A stretch of 64,000 nt of DNA from Leifsonia virtsii. GTDB lineage: Bacteria; Actinomycetota; Actinomycetes; Actinomycetales; Microbacteriaceae. Below are positions 24,629 to 33,402 of this stretch, in pieces; within the stretch, counting starts at the first letter, position 1, and every line of letters starts with the position of its first letter. A program made the position numbers and the translations under genes. The notes beneath the pieces were generated by a model that saw only the letters and a list, made by a program, of their open reading frames with translations, was not told the DNA's origin and did not search any database. Where the stretch lies: contig NZ_JAROCB010000003.1 of the NCBI RefSeq assembly GCF_030433675.1, positions 62,001-126,000 on the forward strand, in the 5' to 3' direction.

Positions 24629-24666
24629 GCGCGCCAGAATGCGCGCGCAACCGGAAGTTCTAAGTG
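24629..24666 (+). promoter_or_regulatory. Bipartite transfer-regulon element, relaxase copy
   Basis: GCGCGC, 16 bases, then CCGGAAGTTCTAAGTG. The same arrangement with the same 16-base gap lies before ssb (30659-30696) and before the T4SS lipoprotein gene (38600-38637). Here it ends 11 bases before the chosen GTG start of the relaxase gene. Confidence 0.8.
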
Positions 24667-24677
24667 TGAGAGGTGGA

Positions 24678-27401
24678 GTGGCGCGTTGGAAGCGCGGGCA
24701 GGCGGCCCAAGGGGTCAAGCAGGCGGTCCGCTACGCCTTCGGTGGCGTCTGCGACGCGACCCTGACGGCCAAGACTGCCGACGGCGCCCTAGCCGCGGCC
24801 GGCTACGCGGACGCGGTGATGACCCGTTACATCGTCGAGAATGGCACCATCCGGGACGACCTGCTCACCCGTTCCCAGCTGAAGAATTGGGTCGACGGCG
24901 TCGACCCTGTCACCAGTGAACGCCGGGGCCGCGATCTGGAGTCTGCGGTCGCGGATCTCATTCTGGATGCGACGATCAATGCACCGAAGTCGTTCTCGAT
25001 CGCGGCGATGTTGGACACGGAGTTGGCGGACGCGTACGAGGATCTGCAGGACCGGCTGCGGGGTCGGATCATCAAGCTCTGGCAGTCCGAGCTCAACGCC
25101 CGCCGAGGGAAGCAAGGTGCCATTCGGGAGGATCTGGCTCGCATCGAAGTCGTCGAGTTGCAGCATGAGCGGTCGCGTTCGCTGGACCCGCACAAGCACC
25201 GCCACCTCTGGCTGAACGTCAAGGTCTTAGGGCTCGATGGGAAGTGGTCGAACGTCGACACTCGCGTGGCCTTGCGCTTCCAGAACGTCGTGAACGCCGA
25301 AGGCGATCTGGCCTCAAGGACCGACCCGACGTGGGTCGCTGCGCTGGCTGCGAAGGGCTTGACCCTGAACTCGGATGGGGAGATCGCGCAACTACAGCAT
25401 CTGGTGCGGCCACTGTCGAAGCGCTCTGCGCAGATCGAAGCGAATAAGGCGACGCATCTGCGTCAGTGGAAGGAGCAGCATTCCGGCGAGGAGCCTTCCG
25501 CCACCCTTCTGACTCAGATTGATCAGTGGGCTTGGGCAGCGGGCCGGCCGAACAAGCCGGGTCAGCTGAACGAGGAGGATTGGGCGTCCGTCGTGATGTC
25601 CGAACTCCACGCGATCGATCCGGAGCTCGGCCGAACGCGGGACGTGAATGCGGCAATGTCAGTAGCCATCGAGGACCTCGACCTGCAGCTGCTTGCGGCC
25701 AAGGCGATCGTTGATGCCGACTCACGGTCGACCGCGACAGGAGGTAGGTTCAGCGACATGGATGTCCGAGCCGGGGCGATCCGGGCGATCGCCGCATCTG
25801 GTGTCATCGCGGACCGGACCGACCTCGTGGACATCGTGGACGAAGTGACTTCCCTCGCCGCGCGGACGTACACGGTGACGCTGCTGTCGGATCCGGACAT
25901 TCCTGCACACATCAAGAGGCGTATGGCGACCTCCACCGCAACTCTCAAGGCCACCGTTGCACATCTGACCGAGTCGCTCGCGGCGCCCGGCGAGGCGCCT
26001 AGTGCTGCGGAAATCGCTGACGTCGCGAAGGCTATTGGTCCCGACCGAACGCTCGATGAGGGACAGGTGGAGGGTGCCGCCTCAATCGCAAGTTCGGATC
26101 GCATCGTGACAATCTCCGGGGCGGCCGGCACGGGCAAGACGACCATGCTCAAGGTGGCAGGTGCGTCGCTCCGCCGTCGGGGTCGCGCCATGATCATCGT
26201 CGCACCGACGAAGAAGGCGTCTGCGGTAGCGGGTCGCGAAACGAAGAGCTCATCGTCGTCCCTTCATCAACTTCTGCATGATCATGGCTGGCGTTGGATC
26301 AACAACGAAGCTGGCGCTGTCGAGTGGTCTTGTTTGAAGATCGGTGACGTTGACCCGACGACGGGACGAACGTACGTGGGACCCTATATGGCGATTCGCC
26401 CCGGCGACCGAATCGTCGTCGACGAAGCTGGGATGCTCGATCTCGAAGCTGCGCGCGCCCTTCTGGATGTCGTCAGCCGAACGGGGGCCGGCGTTGCCCT
26501 TGTAGGCGACCAGCACCAAGCTCTACCAGTCGGTCACTCCGGCGCGATGGCTCTGTTCTGGCGGCGCGCTACTCGACAAGTTGAGCTCACGACGATCCAT
26601 CGATTCGAGGATCCAACGTGGGGAGACCTGAGCCTCAGACTGCGCAGGCCTGATGACAAGGAAGAGGCGCTGCGTACGGCTCAGGAGCTCATAAGCACTG
26701 GGCACGTGGTGCTCGCAAGCAGCGACGCTGATGCCCGCAACGCAATGGTCGGCGCCTGGTTGAGCGCCGCGGACGCACACCGGTCGATTGCGCTCGTAAC
26801 CGCAACACACGCAGAGGCGCAGTCTGTCAGCGAAGAAATCCAGGCTCACCGAATTGCGGCTGGGACAGTCGATACTCGCGAACTGGCGATTGGCCAGAAC
26901 GGCCAGGCAATCTTCGCCGGAGATGTCGTTCAGACCCGTCGAAACGATACCTCGGCGGACGTCCAGAACCGGCAAAACTGGGTAGTGAAGAGCGTCACCG
27001 ATCGGCATGTACTGCTGGCGGCAGCCAGCGATTCGACCGATCTCAGACGGATAACTCACGAGTACGCCGGATCGCATCTCCACCTGGCGTATGCAACGAC
27101 CGTTTACGGCGTGCAAGGTGAAACGACGGACCTATCGGTGGTTGGCCCCGACGTCGATGCCTCCGGCCTCTACGTTGGGCTGACGAGGGGCAAGGCGCAC
27201 AACATGGCGGTCGTTGTTGCTCCGACCGAAGCATCCGCTCGGACCAAACTTGTCGAAACCATGCAACGTGGATCCCTAGAGGAGACCATGGATAAATCGC
27301 GTGCAGCTGCTCGAAGGGAATTCAACCGGGCCGCTCGGCAGGTCGTGGGCACGGTCGCGAGTGAATCCCCCACGAGTGCCAACGGCCCTGGTTTGGGGTG
27401 A
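24678..27401 (+). CDS. MobF-type conjugative relaxase-helicase
   Basis: About 907 aa from GTG 24678, preferred because GAGAGG precedes it and the regulatory element ends just upstream. The N-terminal TrwC relaxase domain has LKNWVDGVDPVTSERRG, INAPKSFSIAAMLD and the metal-binding histidines LDPHKHRHLWLNVKV (about 170-180). The C-terminal half is an SF1 helicase: Walker A VTISGAAGTGKTTML (about 480), Walker B IVVDEAGMLD, ALVGDQHQALPVG and TTIHRFEDPTWGDLS, with YATTVYGVQGETTD near the end. It nicks oriT, stays bound to the 5' end and unwinds DNA for transfer. Convergent with the next gene. Confidence 0.93.
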   Translation: MARWKRGQAAQGVKQAVRYAFGGVCDATLTAKTADGALAAAGYADAVMTRYIVENGTIRDDLLTRSQLKNWVDGVDPVTSERRGRDLESAVADLILDATINAPKSFSIAAMLDTELADAYEDLQDRLRGRIIKLWQSELNARRGKQGAIREDLARIEVVELQHERSRSLDPHKHRHLWLNVKVLGLDGKWSNVDTRVALRFQNVVNAEGDLASRTDPTWVAALAAKGLTLNSDGEIAQLQHLVRPLSKRSAQIEANKATHLRQWKEQHSGEEPSATLLTQIDQWAWAAGRPNKPGQLNEEDWASVVMSELHAIDPELGRTRDVNAAMSVAIEDLDLQLLAAKAIVDADSRSTATGGRFSDMDVRAGAIRAIAASGVIADRTDLVDIVDEVTSLAARTYTVTLLSDPDIPAHIKRRMATSTATLKATVAHLTESLAAPGEAPSAAEIADVAKAIGPDRTLDEGQVEGAASIASSDRIVTISGAAGTGKTTMLKVAGASLRRRGRAMIIVAPTKKASAVAGRETKSSSSSLHQLLHDHGWRWINNEAGAVEWSCLKIGDVDPTTGRTYVGPYMAIRPGDRIVVDEAGMLDLEAARALLDVVSRTGAGVALVGDQHQALPVGHSGAMALFWRRATRQVELTTIHRFEDPTWGDLSLRLRRPDDKEEALRTAQELISTGHVVLASSDADARNAMVGAWLSAADAHRSIALVTATHAEAQSVSEEIQAHRIAAGTVDTRELAIGQNGQAIFAGDVVQTRRNDTSADVQNRQNWVVKSVTDRHVLLAAASDSTDLRRITHEYAGSHLHLAYATTVYGVQGETTDLSVVGPDVDASGLYVGLTRGKAHNMAVVVAPTEASARTKLVETMQRGSLEETMDKSRAAARREFNRAARQVVGTVASESPTSANGPGLG

Positions 27402-27409
27402 TGTTGCCG

Positions 27410-27811
27410 CTACACCACAGCAAGACCGCTTGCGACTAGACGGCGGCCTAGAGCATTCGCACCGTCGAGATCGCCGCCACGCGCGTCAAACCGTAGCAAC
27501 CCGACTGCTAGGGCGTCCGCGCGGTCCTGCACCGTCGGGAAAACGCCGCCGGCAACAAAAACCAACGCTTGGCGTCCGTCGTTCGCGCAAGTGGTTGCTG
27601 CTCTCTCTACCAGTTCGGCGTCGAGATTTCCGCGACGACTCGCGACCCACGCGAGCCAGCGGGAGCTGTACAAGTCACAGACTTCGCTTGCTGGCCCCTG
27701 CGACAACACTGTGTCGACCGCGCCGAGGTAGCGCATCCACTCTCGGCAGAGTTCTGCCGCTTCACGTCCGGTAGCGCCCCACTGTCGCGGTTGTGGTCGA
27801 TCAACGTTCAT
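27410..27811 (-). CDS. Putative restriction-endonuclease-fold protein
   Basis: 133 aa from ATG 27811. The N-terminus EAAELCREWMRYLGAVDTV resembles the first helix of Mrr-like endonuclease folds, then VCDLYSSRWLAWVASRRGNL and GRQALVFVAGGVFPTVQDRA, DALAVGLLRFDARGGDLDGA. The typical catalytic D...ExK is not clear: Asp is present in VCDLYSS, but the QxK/ExK step is missing, so it may be inactive or serve another DNA-related job. Tail to tail with the relaxase gene, nine bases apart. Family call is tentative. Confidence 0.4.
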   Translation of the reverse strand: MNVDRPQPRQWGATGREAAELCREWMRYLGAVDTVLSQGPASEVCDLYSSRWLAWVASRRGNLDAELVERAATTCANDGRQALVFVAGGVFPTVQDRADALAVGLLRFDARGGDLDGANALGRRLVASGLAVV

Positions 27812-27947
27812 CTCACCAGTGTCCTGCAGGCCCGCGACGACCGCTCGTGATTCTAGAGAATCGCTCCTCAACTCTTTGCAGACCGTTCCGCAGTCCCATC
27901 TGCACGCTTCAACGCCTGCGCTCACCAACCTGTGCCAAGCTCGGGTT

Positions 27948-28181
27948 GTGGGTGAGCAGCAGCAAAGCAAGCCGCGTAGTTGGGTAGGAAGCTGGGCGCG
28001 CAGCGAAGAGTTCTGGCGCGGTGTGACGAGCAAGATGCTGGCGGGATTCATCGTGCTTTTGGTCGGCGCCTTCTTCGCAGCGGTGGCCGGGTTGATCGAT
28101 TGGTCGATCGTGGGCATCGTAGTGCTGGGAATCATCGTGCTGATCGGGACGGCACTCTTGGCGCTCGCGGTCGGCGTGTGA
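27948..28181 (+). CDS. Small membrane protein
   Basis: 77 aa from GTG 27948. The N-terminal soluble part (EQQQSKPRSWVGSWARSEEF) is followed by two tightly spaced membrane segments (MLAGFIVLLVGAFFAAVAGL and VGIVVLGIIVLIGTALLALA). No known family. It lies alone between two leftward genes. Coding is supported by the hydrophobic pattern; the start codon is uncertain and no strong ribosome binding site was seen. Confidence 0.45.
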   Translation: MGEQQQSKPRSWVGSWARSEEFWRGVTSKMLAGFIVLLVGAFFAAVAGLIDWSIVGIVVLGIIVLIGTALLALAVGV

Positions 28182-28318
28182 ATTCGTCCGCTTCGAGCAA
28201 GGGCTCACTGGAGCGTGCGGCTGCTACTTGAGCTTGCAATGGATGCGCTAGTTGGCCTGCCCATCTTGGGCTATGTGTGGCTGCTGTCCCTGTTCATTCG
28301 CTCGCACTAAAACACGGC

Positions 28319-28810
28319 CTACGCCGCATCCAGACTCAGACGCACCTCTCGCGAGCGGAGCATGGCGAACGTATTGCAATACGGAACTCCCAAAGCACGG
28401 CACGCGTTGGGGATGAGGATCCGCTTCTTTGCCTCAGCCTGGTACCCCTCATGAGTTACAACCGTGTGGCCGTGAGCCGCTGCATGCGCAACCAGGTAGT
28501 AGTCAGCCACGCTGAGAAATTCGTCGACCGCTGCCTGGGTGAACTGTCCGGAGCTAGCCCACTTCGACAGCTCCGCAAGCTTCACCGCGGTGAGAGCGTC
28601 AGCCGAGGCAAACATGCCCGGGTGGGTCCGGACCCATTGCGCGAGCTCGTCCGCGCCGTCCGTGAGCTCGTCCTTCACCTCGTCGATGCTCCCAATCGCG
28701 CCTGCCGCCGCGTCAGCCTCAAGCCATTCCCAAAAACCCGGTGCTAGATCGAACGCGTAGTACCGATTCTTCGCTTCGATGAACACGTTGGTGTCGAGGA
28801 GGTACATCAC
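28319..28810 (-). CDS. PIN-like toxin, DUF4411 type
   Basis: 163 aa. MMYLLDTNVFIEAKNRYYAF is the PIN start with the first catalytic Asp; SIDEVKDEL, VADYYLVAHAAAHGHTVVTH and NACRALGVPYCNTFAMLR supply the later acidic residues and the DUF4411 C-terminal motif. The protein is a likely RNase toxin. Its start overlaps the stop of the ImmA/XRE-type gene by four bases, the standard order (antitoxin first) for this toxin-antitoxin family. It probably stabilises the ICE in the host. Confidence 0.88.
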   Translation of the reverse strand: MMYLLDTNVFIEAKNRYYAFDLAPGFWEWLEADAAAGAIGSIDEVKDELTDGADELAQWVRTHPGMFASADALTAVKLAELSKWASSGQFTQAAVDEFLSVADYYLVAHAAAHGHTVVTHEGYQAEAKKRILIPNACRALGVPYCNTFAMLRSREVRLSLDAA

Positions 28811-29964
28811 GCCACCCCTAATTCATCGGCAAGCTTGCCGAAAGTCTCGGGCTTCGTCGTTCCGAGAAGACGATAGGCGTCCCCATAAGCCGTGCCTCCG
28901 CTTCGAGCGTCTGCGACGACCGCACGCGCAAATCGGCGCCCAAGCCGCAGGGGCTGAACCTTATAGAAGTTTCCCCCGCCCGGCCCATCCTTGACTCGAC
29001 GGGCAAGCTCCCGCACTCGATCCAGCTCCTCTCGGTACCGTGGCCGGTACTCATCCCAACTGATCAGATCAACGTCGAAGAGCCGGCGAAGAACCACGAG
29101 AGTACTTACTCGGTACAGGGCAGCCAAGCGCTCCAATTCAGAGGTACTGGCCTCTCCGGCGTATGCGTTCTTCAGTGTCGCGCGGGGAACTAGAACCTCG
29201 GCAGCGACTTGATTGCACCAACGCTCGTGCGCGTCGCGATCTGGCCTGGCCACTCCGGCGTCAGAAAGCGCGGACTCTCCTGCCGCAATATGCGCCAGCT
29301 CATGCACGATCGTGAATATCTGAGCCGCTTTCGTATCGGCCGCGTTGACGAAGATGAGTGGGGCATAGTCGTCTACGAGTGCAAAGCCGCCGAACTCTTC
29401 CGGATCTAGTGCACGATGCGTGTCGGCGCCAACGATGCCGTTGACAGACACCAGGACGCCTGCTTCTTCGATCAGATCGATGAGCTGCCTGAACGCTGCC
29501 TCCCAGCTTCGAAACGCGCTGCGTCGCTCAAGACCGAAGCCGATTACGTTACGAATGCGTTCGGCTACGGGCTCAACAGGGTCCCCGATAGCAGCGAAGC
29601 CGACTAGGGGAACTCGATCGAAACCGTGCGCAATGGCGAAGTCGCGGTACCAGGCCTGACGACGTTGACACGCATAAATGGTGTCTCGAAGATCTGTAGA
29701 AAGCTCGTCCCGATGCTCATCGCCCCGCGTTCGAAAATCAGGGATCGGAACGGTTTCCTCCGGTGGGCTTTCCAGCATTAGATAACCGAAAGGAACGTGA
29801 GCAGCGTTCGCGAAGGACTGCAACTGCTTTAGAGTCGGCGCCGGATCAGCAGCCAGCCAATCTTCGAAGCGAGGAAACCGGCCGTGGACAATTTCTTCGC
29901 TCCAGCCGGCACGATCGACCGCCCATCGGAGCACCTCCGGGCTCACGGGGATGCGAACAGTCAT
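28807..29964 (-). CDS. ImmA/IrrE metallopeptidase-type antitoxin partner
   Basis: 385 aa from ATG 29964. The N-terminus is a degenerate XRE-like helix-turn-helix (LRWAVDRAGWSEEIVHGRFP, LKQLQSFANAAHVPFGYLML). The middle contains the zinc protease motif FTIVHELAHIAAGESAL (HELAH), and later WCNQVAAEVLVP, the ImmA/IrrE signature. Proteins of this architecture pair with DUF4411 PIN toxins and probably act as antitoxin and regulator. Overlap with the toxin gene supports one operon. Confidence 0.88.
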   Translation of the reverse strand: MTVRIPVSPEVLRWAVDRAGWSEEIVHGRFPRFEDWLAADPAPTLKQLQSFANAAHVPFGYLMLESPPEETVPIPDFRTRGDEHRDELSTDLRDTIYACQRRQAWYRDFAIAHGFDRVPLVGFAAIGDPVEPVAERIRNVIGFGLERRSAFRSWEAAFRQLIDLIEEAGVLVSVNGIVGADTHRALDPEEFGGFALVDDYAPLIFVNAADTKAAQIFTIVHELAHIAAGESALSDAGVARPDRDAHERWCNQVAAEVLVPRATLKNAYAGEASTSELERLAALYRVSTLVVLRRLFDVDLISWDEYRPRYREELDRVRELARRVKDGPGGGNFYKVQPLRLGRRFARAVVADARSGGTAYGDAYRLLGTTKPETFGKLADELGVA

Positions 29965-30123
29965 CACAGCCCCTCCAGTCACCAACTGATCCCTATCGTA
30001 GGCGGCTCGCATTTCCGCTCAAGCACTATTTGCCTCATCTGGGCACCTGAAATCCTAGGGCGTACCACCGTCGTCAGAACGCTGGTGCGAGTCCCCTCTT
30101 GTGGGGCAGCAAGCCGTGCGGCA

Positions 30124-30162
30124 AGGGCGGGCGAGGTCGATCGTTACACCCTCGCCCGCCCT
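30124..30162 (-). terminator. Hairpin terminator after ssb
   Basis: 13-bp perfect arms (AGGGCGGGCGAGG and complement) around a 13-base loop, starting five bases after the ssb stop on the minus strand. No T-run follows, so it may terminate weakly or act with Rho. Confidence 0.6.
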
Positions 30163-30166
30163 CCTG

Positions 30167-30613
30167 TCATGCGATTCCAATGCCCGCCGGGCCGCTCGCA
30201 CCTGCGACCGGCCCGGACGCGGATGCGGATGCGTCCAGGCCGTCAGCTTTTGGGCCGCGACGGGTCACCTCCGCTGTCGTGTAGCGGAGCGACGGCCCGA
30301 CGCTGTCGGCGACGACTTCTGTGGCGGCTCGGGGTTCGCCGGTAGCCTGGTCGGTCCAGTGGCGGAACTCGAGGTTGCCGTTGACGATGACGGTGTCGCC
30401 CTTGGCGAGGCTGGCACGGACGTTCTCGGCGGTCCGGCCGAAGACGGTGGTGCGGTGGTACTGGGTGTCGCCGTCGACCCACTTGCCGTCTTCGAGCTTG
30501 CGGTCGGTGACGGCGACGGTGAACTTGGCGAACTTGGTGCCGTTCTGGGATTCGCCGTAGTCGGGGTCGGCGACGAGGTTGCCTTCGATGCTGATCGGGA
30601 CTCGAGTGCTCAT
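30167..30613 (-). CDS. ssb: Single-stranded DNA-binding protein
   Basis: 148 aa from ATG 30613, with GGAAAGGAAAAGG upstream. OB-fold motifs: ISIEGNLVADPDYGES, KFAKFTVAVTDRKL, YHRTTVFGRTAENVRASLAK and GDTVIVNGNLEFRHW. The C-terminal tail is Gly/Ala/Ser-rich and ends GPAGIGIA instead of the acidic DDDIPF tip, so it probably does not recruit host replication proteins. It is controlled by the bipartite element at 30659-30696 and likely coats transferred strands in the recipient. Confidence 0.93.
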   Translation of the reverse strand: MSTRVPISIEGNLVADPDYGESQNGTKFAKFTVAVTDRKLEDGKWVDGDTQYHRTTVFGRTAENVRASLAKGDTVIVNGNLEFRHWTDQATGEPRAATEVVADSVGPSLRYTTAEVTRRGPKADGLDASASASGPVAGASGPAGIGIA

Positions 30614-30658
30614 CGTTCCTTTTCCTTTCCTTTCGCGCCCCGTTGGTCGGGTCGCTCT

Positions 30659-30696
30659 CACCTAGAACTTCCGGTCCGAGGTCGGAAAATGCGCGC
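30659..30696 (-). promoter_or_regulatory. Bipartite transfer-regulon element, ssb copy
   Basis: On the minus strand GCGCGC, 16 bases, CCGGAAGTTCTAGGTG. It ends 45 bases before the ssb start. The G for A at position 13 is the only change from the other two copies in the 16-mer. Confidence 0.8.
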
Positions 30697-30725
30697 TGGG
30701 CGCGCGCAAATCGCCTCGCCGACGC

Positions 30726-31196
30726 TCACTCATGGGCGTGGCTTTGGCGGATCCAGTCGGCCCACTCCGCAGGGACGGCATTGCCGCCGGCTTGTGGGAG
30801 TTCCGTATGCCCGTTGTGGCATTCGCCGTTGTACCAAGACGCAAGCCGCGGGATGGCGACCGCGAGGCGCTCGTGCCAGCCGATGGGTCCGTAGCCGGCG
30901 TCGAGGCTGTCGAACGAGACGAGCCATGCGGTGTGGAGGGCGGAGAGTTCTTCGACGAGGGCCCCGTGTTTGTACCAGCAGGGCGGGATCTTGCGGGTGG
31001 GGAGGTTGTACCGGCGGGTGAACCAGATCACCCAGCCGCGTAAGTTGGTCCAGACCTCTGCCGCATCTGCGTCGTCGAGGGTGCGCCAGTTGATGACCCG
31101 GATTCCGAGCATGCCGGGACTTTGCCGAGGAGGCTGGTCCTCCCATCGCTCGGCGAGTGAGGCGACGAGGTCTTCGAGGGGGGTGTCGTCGGTCAT
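30726..31196 (-). CDS. DUF4913-type conjugation-associated protein
   Basis: 156 aa. VWTNLRGWVIWFTRRYNLPT, then IPPCWYKHGALVEELSALHT and YGPIGWHERLAVAIPRLASW follow the DUF4913 pattern seen in actinobacterial conjugative elements. No membrane segment or enzyme motif. Its start overlaps the HNH gene by four bases, so it is the last gene of the long T4SS operon. Function unknown. Confidence 0.75.
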   Translation of the reverse strand: MTDDTPLEDLVASLAERWEDQPPRQSPGMLGIRVINWRTLDDADAAEVWTNLRGWVIWFTRRYNLPTRKIPPCWYKHGALVEELSALHTAWLVSFDSLDAGYGPIGWHERLAVAIPRLASWYNGECHNGHTELPQAGGNAVPAEWADWIRQSHAHE

Positions 31197-31597
31197 TGCT
31201 GTTCCAGTGCGGATTCGATGTAGTGGGCGATCTTGGCCTGCAGCCGGGCGATCGCTTGGACGGAAGCGGTGCGGCGCGAGACGAACCCCGAGAGGGCGCG
31301 GTCGCGGTCGATCAGCTGGTGCACGTACTCATGGCAACGCGGGTGCAGGGCCGTCAGGTCCTCATGCCGCTCGTGGGCGGTCCAGCCGTGCGGGGTTTGG
31401 GTGACACCGCGGTAGTCGAGGTGGTGCAGCTCGAGGCTGCGGGCGCTGCCAGCGCCGAGGCAGAGGGCGCAGCGGATGGTGCCGTTGCGCGACCCTTCCT
31501 CGAGGAACCAGCAGTCGCGGCGGGCGAACCAGGCTCCAGAGTGCAGATAGTTGGTCCGGTAGGTGTTGTCCCGGGCGGGACGGCGACGGTTGGACAT
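31193..31597 (-). CDS. HNH-type protein in the transfer operon
   Basis: 134 aa. A CxxC (RCALCLG), then LELHHLDYRG (His-His), and LTALHPRCHEYVHQLIDRDR form an HNH zinc-finger nuclease-like core. It overlaps the coupling-protein gene at one end and the DUF4913 gene at the other. An HNH nuclease within a transfer operon might act on DNA during mobilisation or in the recipient; alternatively it is a non-catalytic zinc domain. Family call good, role unknown. Confidence 0.72.
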   Translation of the reverse strand: MSNRRRPARDNTYRTNYLHSGAWFARRDCWFLEEGSRNGTIRCALCLGAGSARSLELHHLDYRGVTQTPHGWTAHERHEDLTALHPRCHEYVHQLIDRDRALSGFVSRRTASVQAIARLQAKIAHYIESALEQQ

Positions 31598-33402
31598 CAG
31601 TTTCCCTCTCCCGCTGATCCTCGGCGATCGAGCGCGGCTTGGTACTGTTCGGCGAACACGGCCTGCTGGTCGAGCTCGGTGAGCTTCTTCCCGTCGCTGA
31701 CCTGTCGGGCGTCGTCGCGGTCGGTCCAGCCGCGCAGGTCGAGGAGGATGCCGCGCCGGTTGCGATACGCGAGCAGTCCGACGGTCTCGGGCATGCGGCG
31801 GATCTCGTCGATCGTCATGACCGGGACCTTTTCGTTCTGCACGTTCGTGGACGATCCGTTGTCGTTGTAGGAGTGCCCGGTGTTCCGGATCCGCCGGGTC
31901 CCGAGAAGGGATTCGATGTCGCGGAGGTGGTCGACGTCGGATGCGCCACCGAGGAGGAGCTTGGCGGTGGCGGCCGACCAGATCGTGTCGGCCTCGGACC
32001 GCGACCAGGCGGTCTCGGCCTGCGAGAGGGCCTGGAGGACGACGATGGTGGAGATGCCGATGCCGCCGCCGTCCGCCATAATGCGCGGCAGTGCGGGCCA
32101 GGAGAACATGTTCGCGATCTCGTCCAGGATCAGCGCGAGCGGGAGATCCAGCCGCGACCCGGGTGAGGCAAGGGCTTTCCGTCGTGCGGTCTCGACGATG
32201 TCGTCGAGGACCGCGCCGAGGAACCCACCAACCGAGCCAGCGCCAGCGCCGGTGCCGACCAGGTAGAGGCTGTTAGAGCCGGCGAGGAACGCGTCGGGGT
32301 CGAACTGTTCCCCCGGCCCGGGTGTCATCGCCTTCCGGATCGACGGGATGGAGAGAGGGCGGAGCGCGCCGAAGACGCCGAACCAGGAGTTCGCCAGGAG
32401 CTTCTCATCGCCGTTGATGATCGCGTCCAAGTCTTCCGACCAGCCGGGCGACCCCTGGCTTGCGAGCACGCTCACGGCTTCGCGCGCGAGCCGCGGGTTG
32501 GAACCCCACCGCGCCAACGCATCGGCGCCACGTTCGGATACTGCTGCAGCGTGGAGCAGGCGGGAGAGCACCGAGGAGGACACTTGCGCCCATTCCTGAT
32601 TGGTCTTCGACGCACCAAGGGCGGTGCCGGCGATGATCGCCTGCCCGCGCTGGTCCGCTACGAGGGGGTCCTCGCACCCGGCGACCGGGGAGATCCGCAG
32701 CGCCGAGCGGACACCGGTGAGCTCCTGGGGATCAAACACGGTGATCTCGCCGACGCGGGCGCGCTCGCGCATGGTGGCGGAAAGGTTGTCGTTGCGGGTC
32801 GAGGTAGTGATGAGGGGGCCGTCCCAGTCGAGGATGGCGTTGATGATGAACCGGTAGCCCTTGCCGGAGCGTGGTGCGCCTTCGACGACGATTGAGTCCT
32901 CGATCGACACGTAGACGTCCTGCCCGTGCGCACTGCCCACCTTCCACCCGGCGGCAGATGGCTCCGGGTTCACCAACGATGGGCGCAGGTTCTTGGCGCG
33001 GAGGAGGGCGGTGCGGGCGGAGGTGTGTTTGCGGACCTCGCCAGGTTTGGCAACGCCGTCGCGGCCGCGGAGTTCGTGGATGAAATGCCGATCCGACTGG
33101 CGGTACCGAAGCCACCAGACCATAACCGCCGCCACGAGGCTCAGAAGAATTAAGACCGCGAGGATGTCGAGGACTCGGATCAGGGTCACGGGTGCCATGC
33201 ATCCGGCAGCGAGTGCGAATCCGCTGGGGTCGCCGCCAATGGCCAGTTGGAGGCCGGCAAAGACGCTTCCGGGCTGGCCGCCGGCGCCGCAGGTGGCGGT
33301 GATGGTAGCGCTGGCGATGCCGGTGGTGAGGGCGCCGGCGGCGACGATGGCGAAGAGACAGTAGAGCGCGAGCTGAGTCCACGAAGAGCCGTGAGTTCTC
33401 AT
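31597..33402 (-). CDS. Type IV coupling protein (VirD4/TraG-like)
   Basis: 601 aa. Two N-terminal membrane segments (LALYCLFAIVAAGALTTGIA and VLDILAVLILLSLVAAVMVW), then an ATPase core with Walker A VEGAPRSGKGYRFI and Walker B LPLALILDEIANMFSW, and ISTIVVLQALSQAETAW typical of coupling proteins. It links the relaxase-DNA complex to the secretion channel. Overlaps the VirB4-like gene upstream by four bases. Confidence 0.93.
   Translation of the reverse strand: MRTHGSSWTQLALYCLFAIVAAGALTTGIASATITATCGAGGQPGSVFAGLQLAIGGDPSGFALAAGCMAPVTLIRVLDILAVLILLSLVAAVMVWWLRYRQSDRHFIHELRGRDGVAKPGEVRKHTSARTALLRAKNLRPSLVNPEPSAAGWKVGSAHGQDVYVSIEDSIVVEGAPRSGKGYRFIINAILDWDGPLITTSTRNDNLSATMRERARVGEITVFDPQELTGVRSALRISPVAGCEDPLVADQRGQAIIAGTALGASKTNQEWAQVSSSVLSRLLHAAAVSERGADALARWGSNPRLAREAVSVLASQGSPGWSEDLDAIINGDEKLLANSWFGVFGALRPLSIPSIRKAMTPGPGEQFDPDAFLAGSNSLYLVGTGAGAGSVGGFLGAVLDDIVETARRKALASPGSRLDLPLALILDEIANMFSWPALPRIMADGGGIGISTIVVLQALSQAETAWSRSEADTIWSAATAKLLLGGASDVDHLRDIESLLGTRRIRNTGHSYNDNGSSTNVQNEKVPVMTIDEIRRMPETVGLLAYRNRRGILLDLRGWTDRDDARQVSDGKKLTELDQQAVFAEQYQAALDRRGSAGEGN

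Noticed and set aside
24627-24677. Upstream ATG (24627) as start of the relaxase
   Set aside because: Translation from it would run through the bipartite regulatory element and GCGCGC blocks, and there is no ribosome binding site before it; GTG 24678 has GAGAGG at usable spacing.
28215-28310. 31-codon hydrophobic frame before the PIN toxin gene
   Set aside because: It could encode a membrane peptide, but the only GGAG is one base from the start codon and there is no other support.
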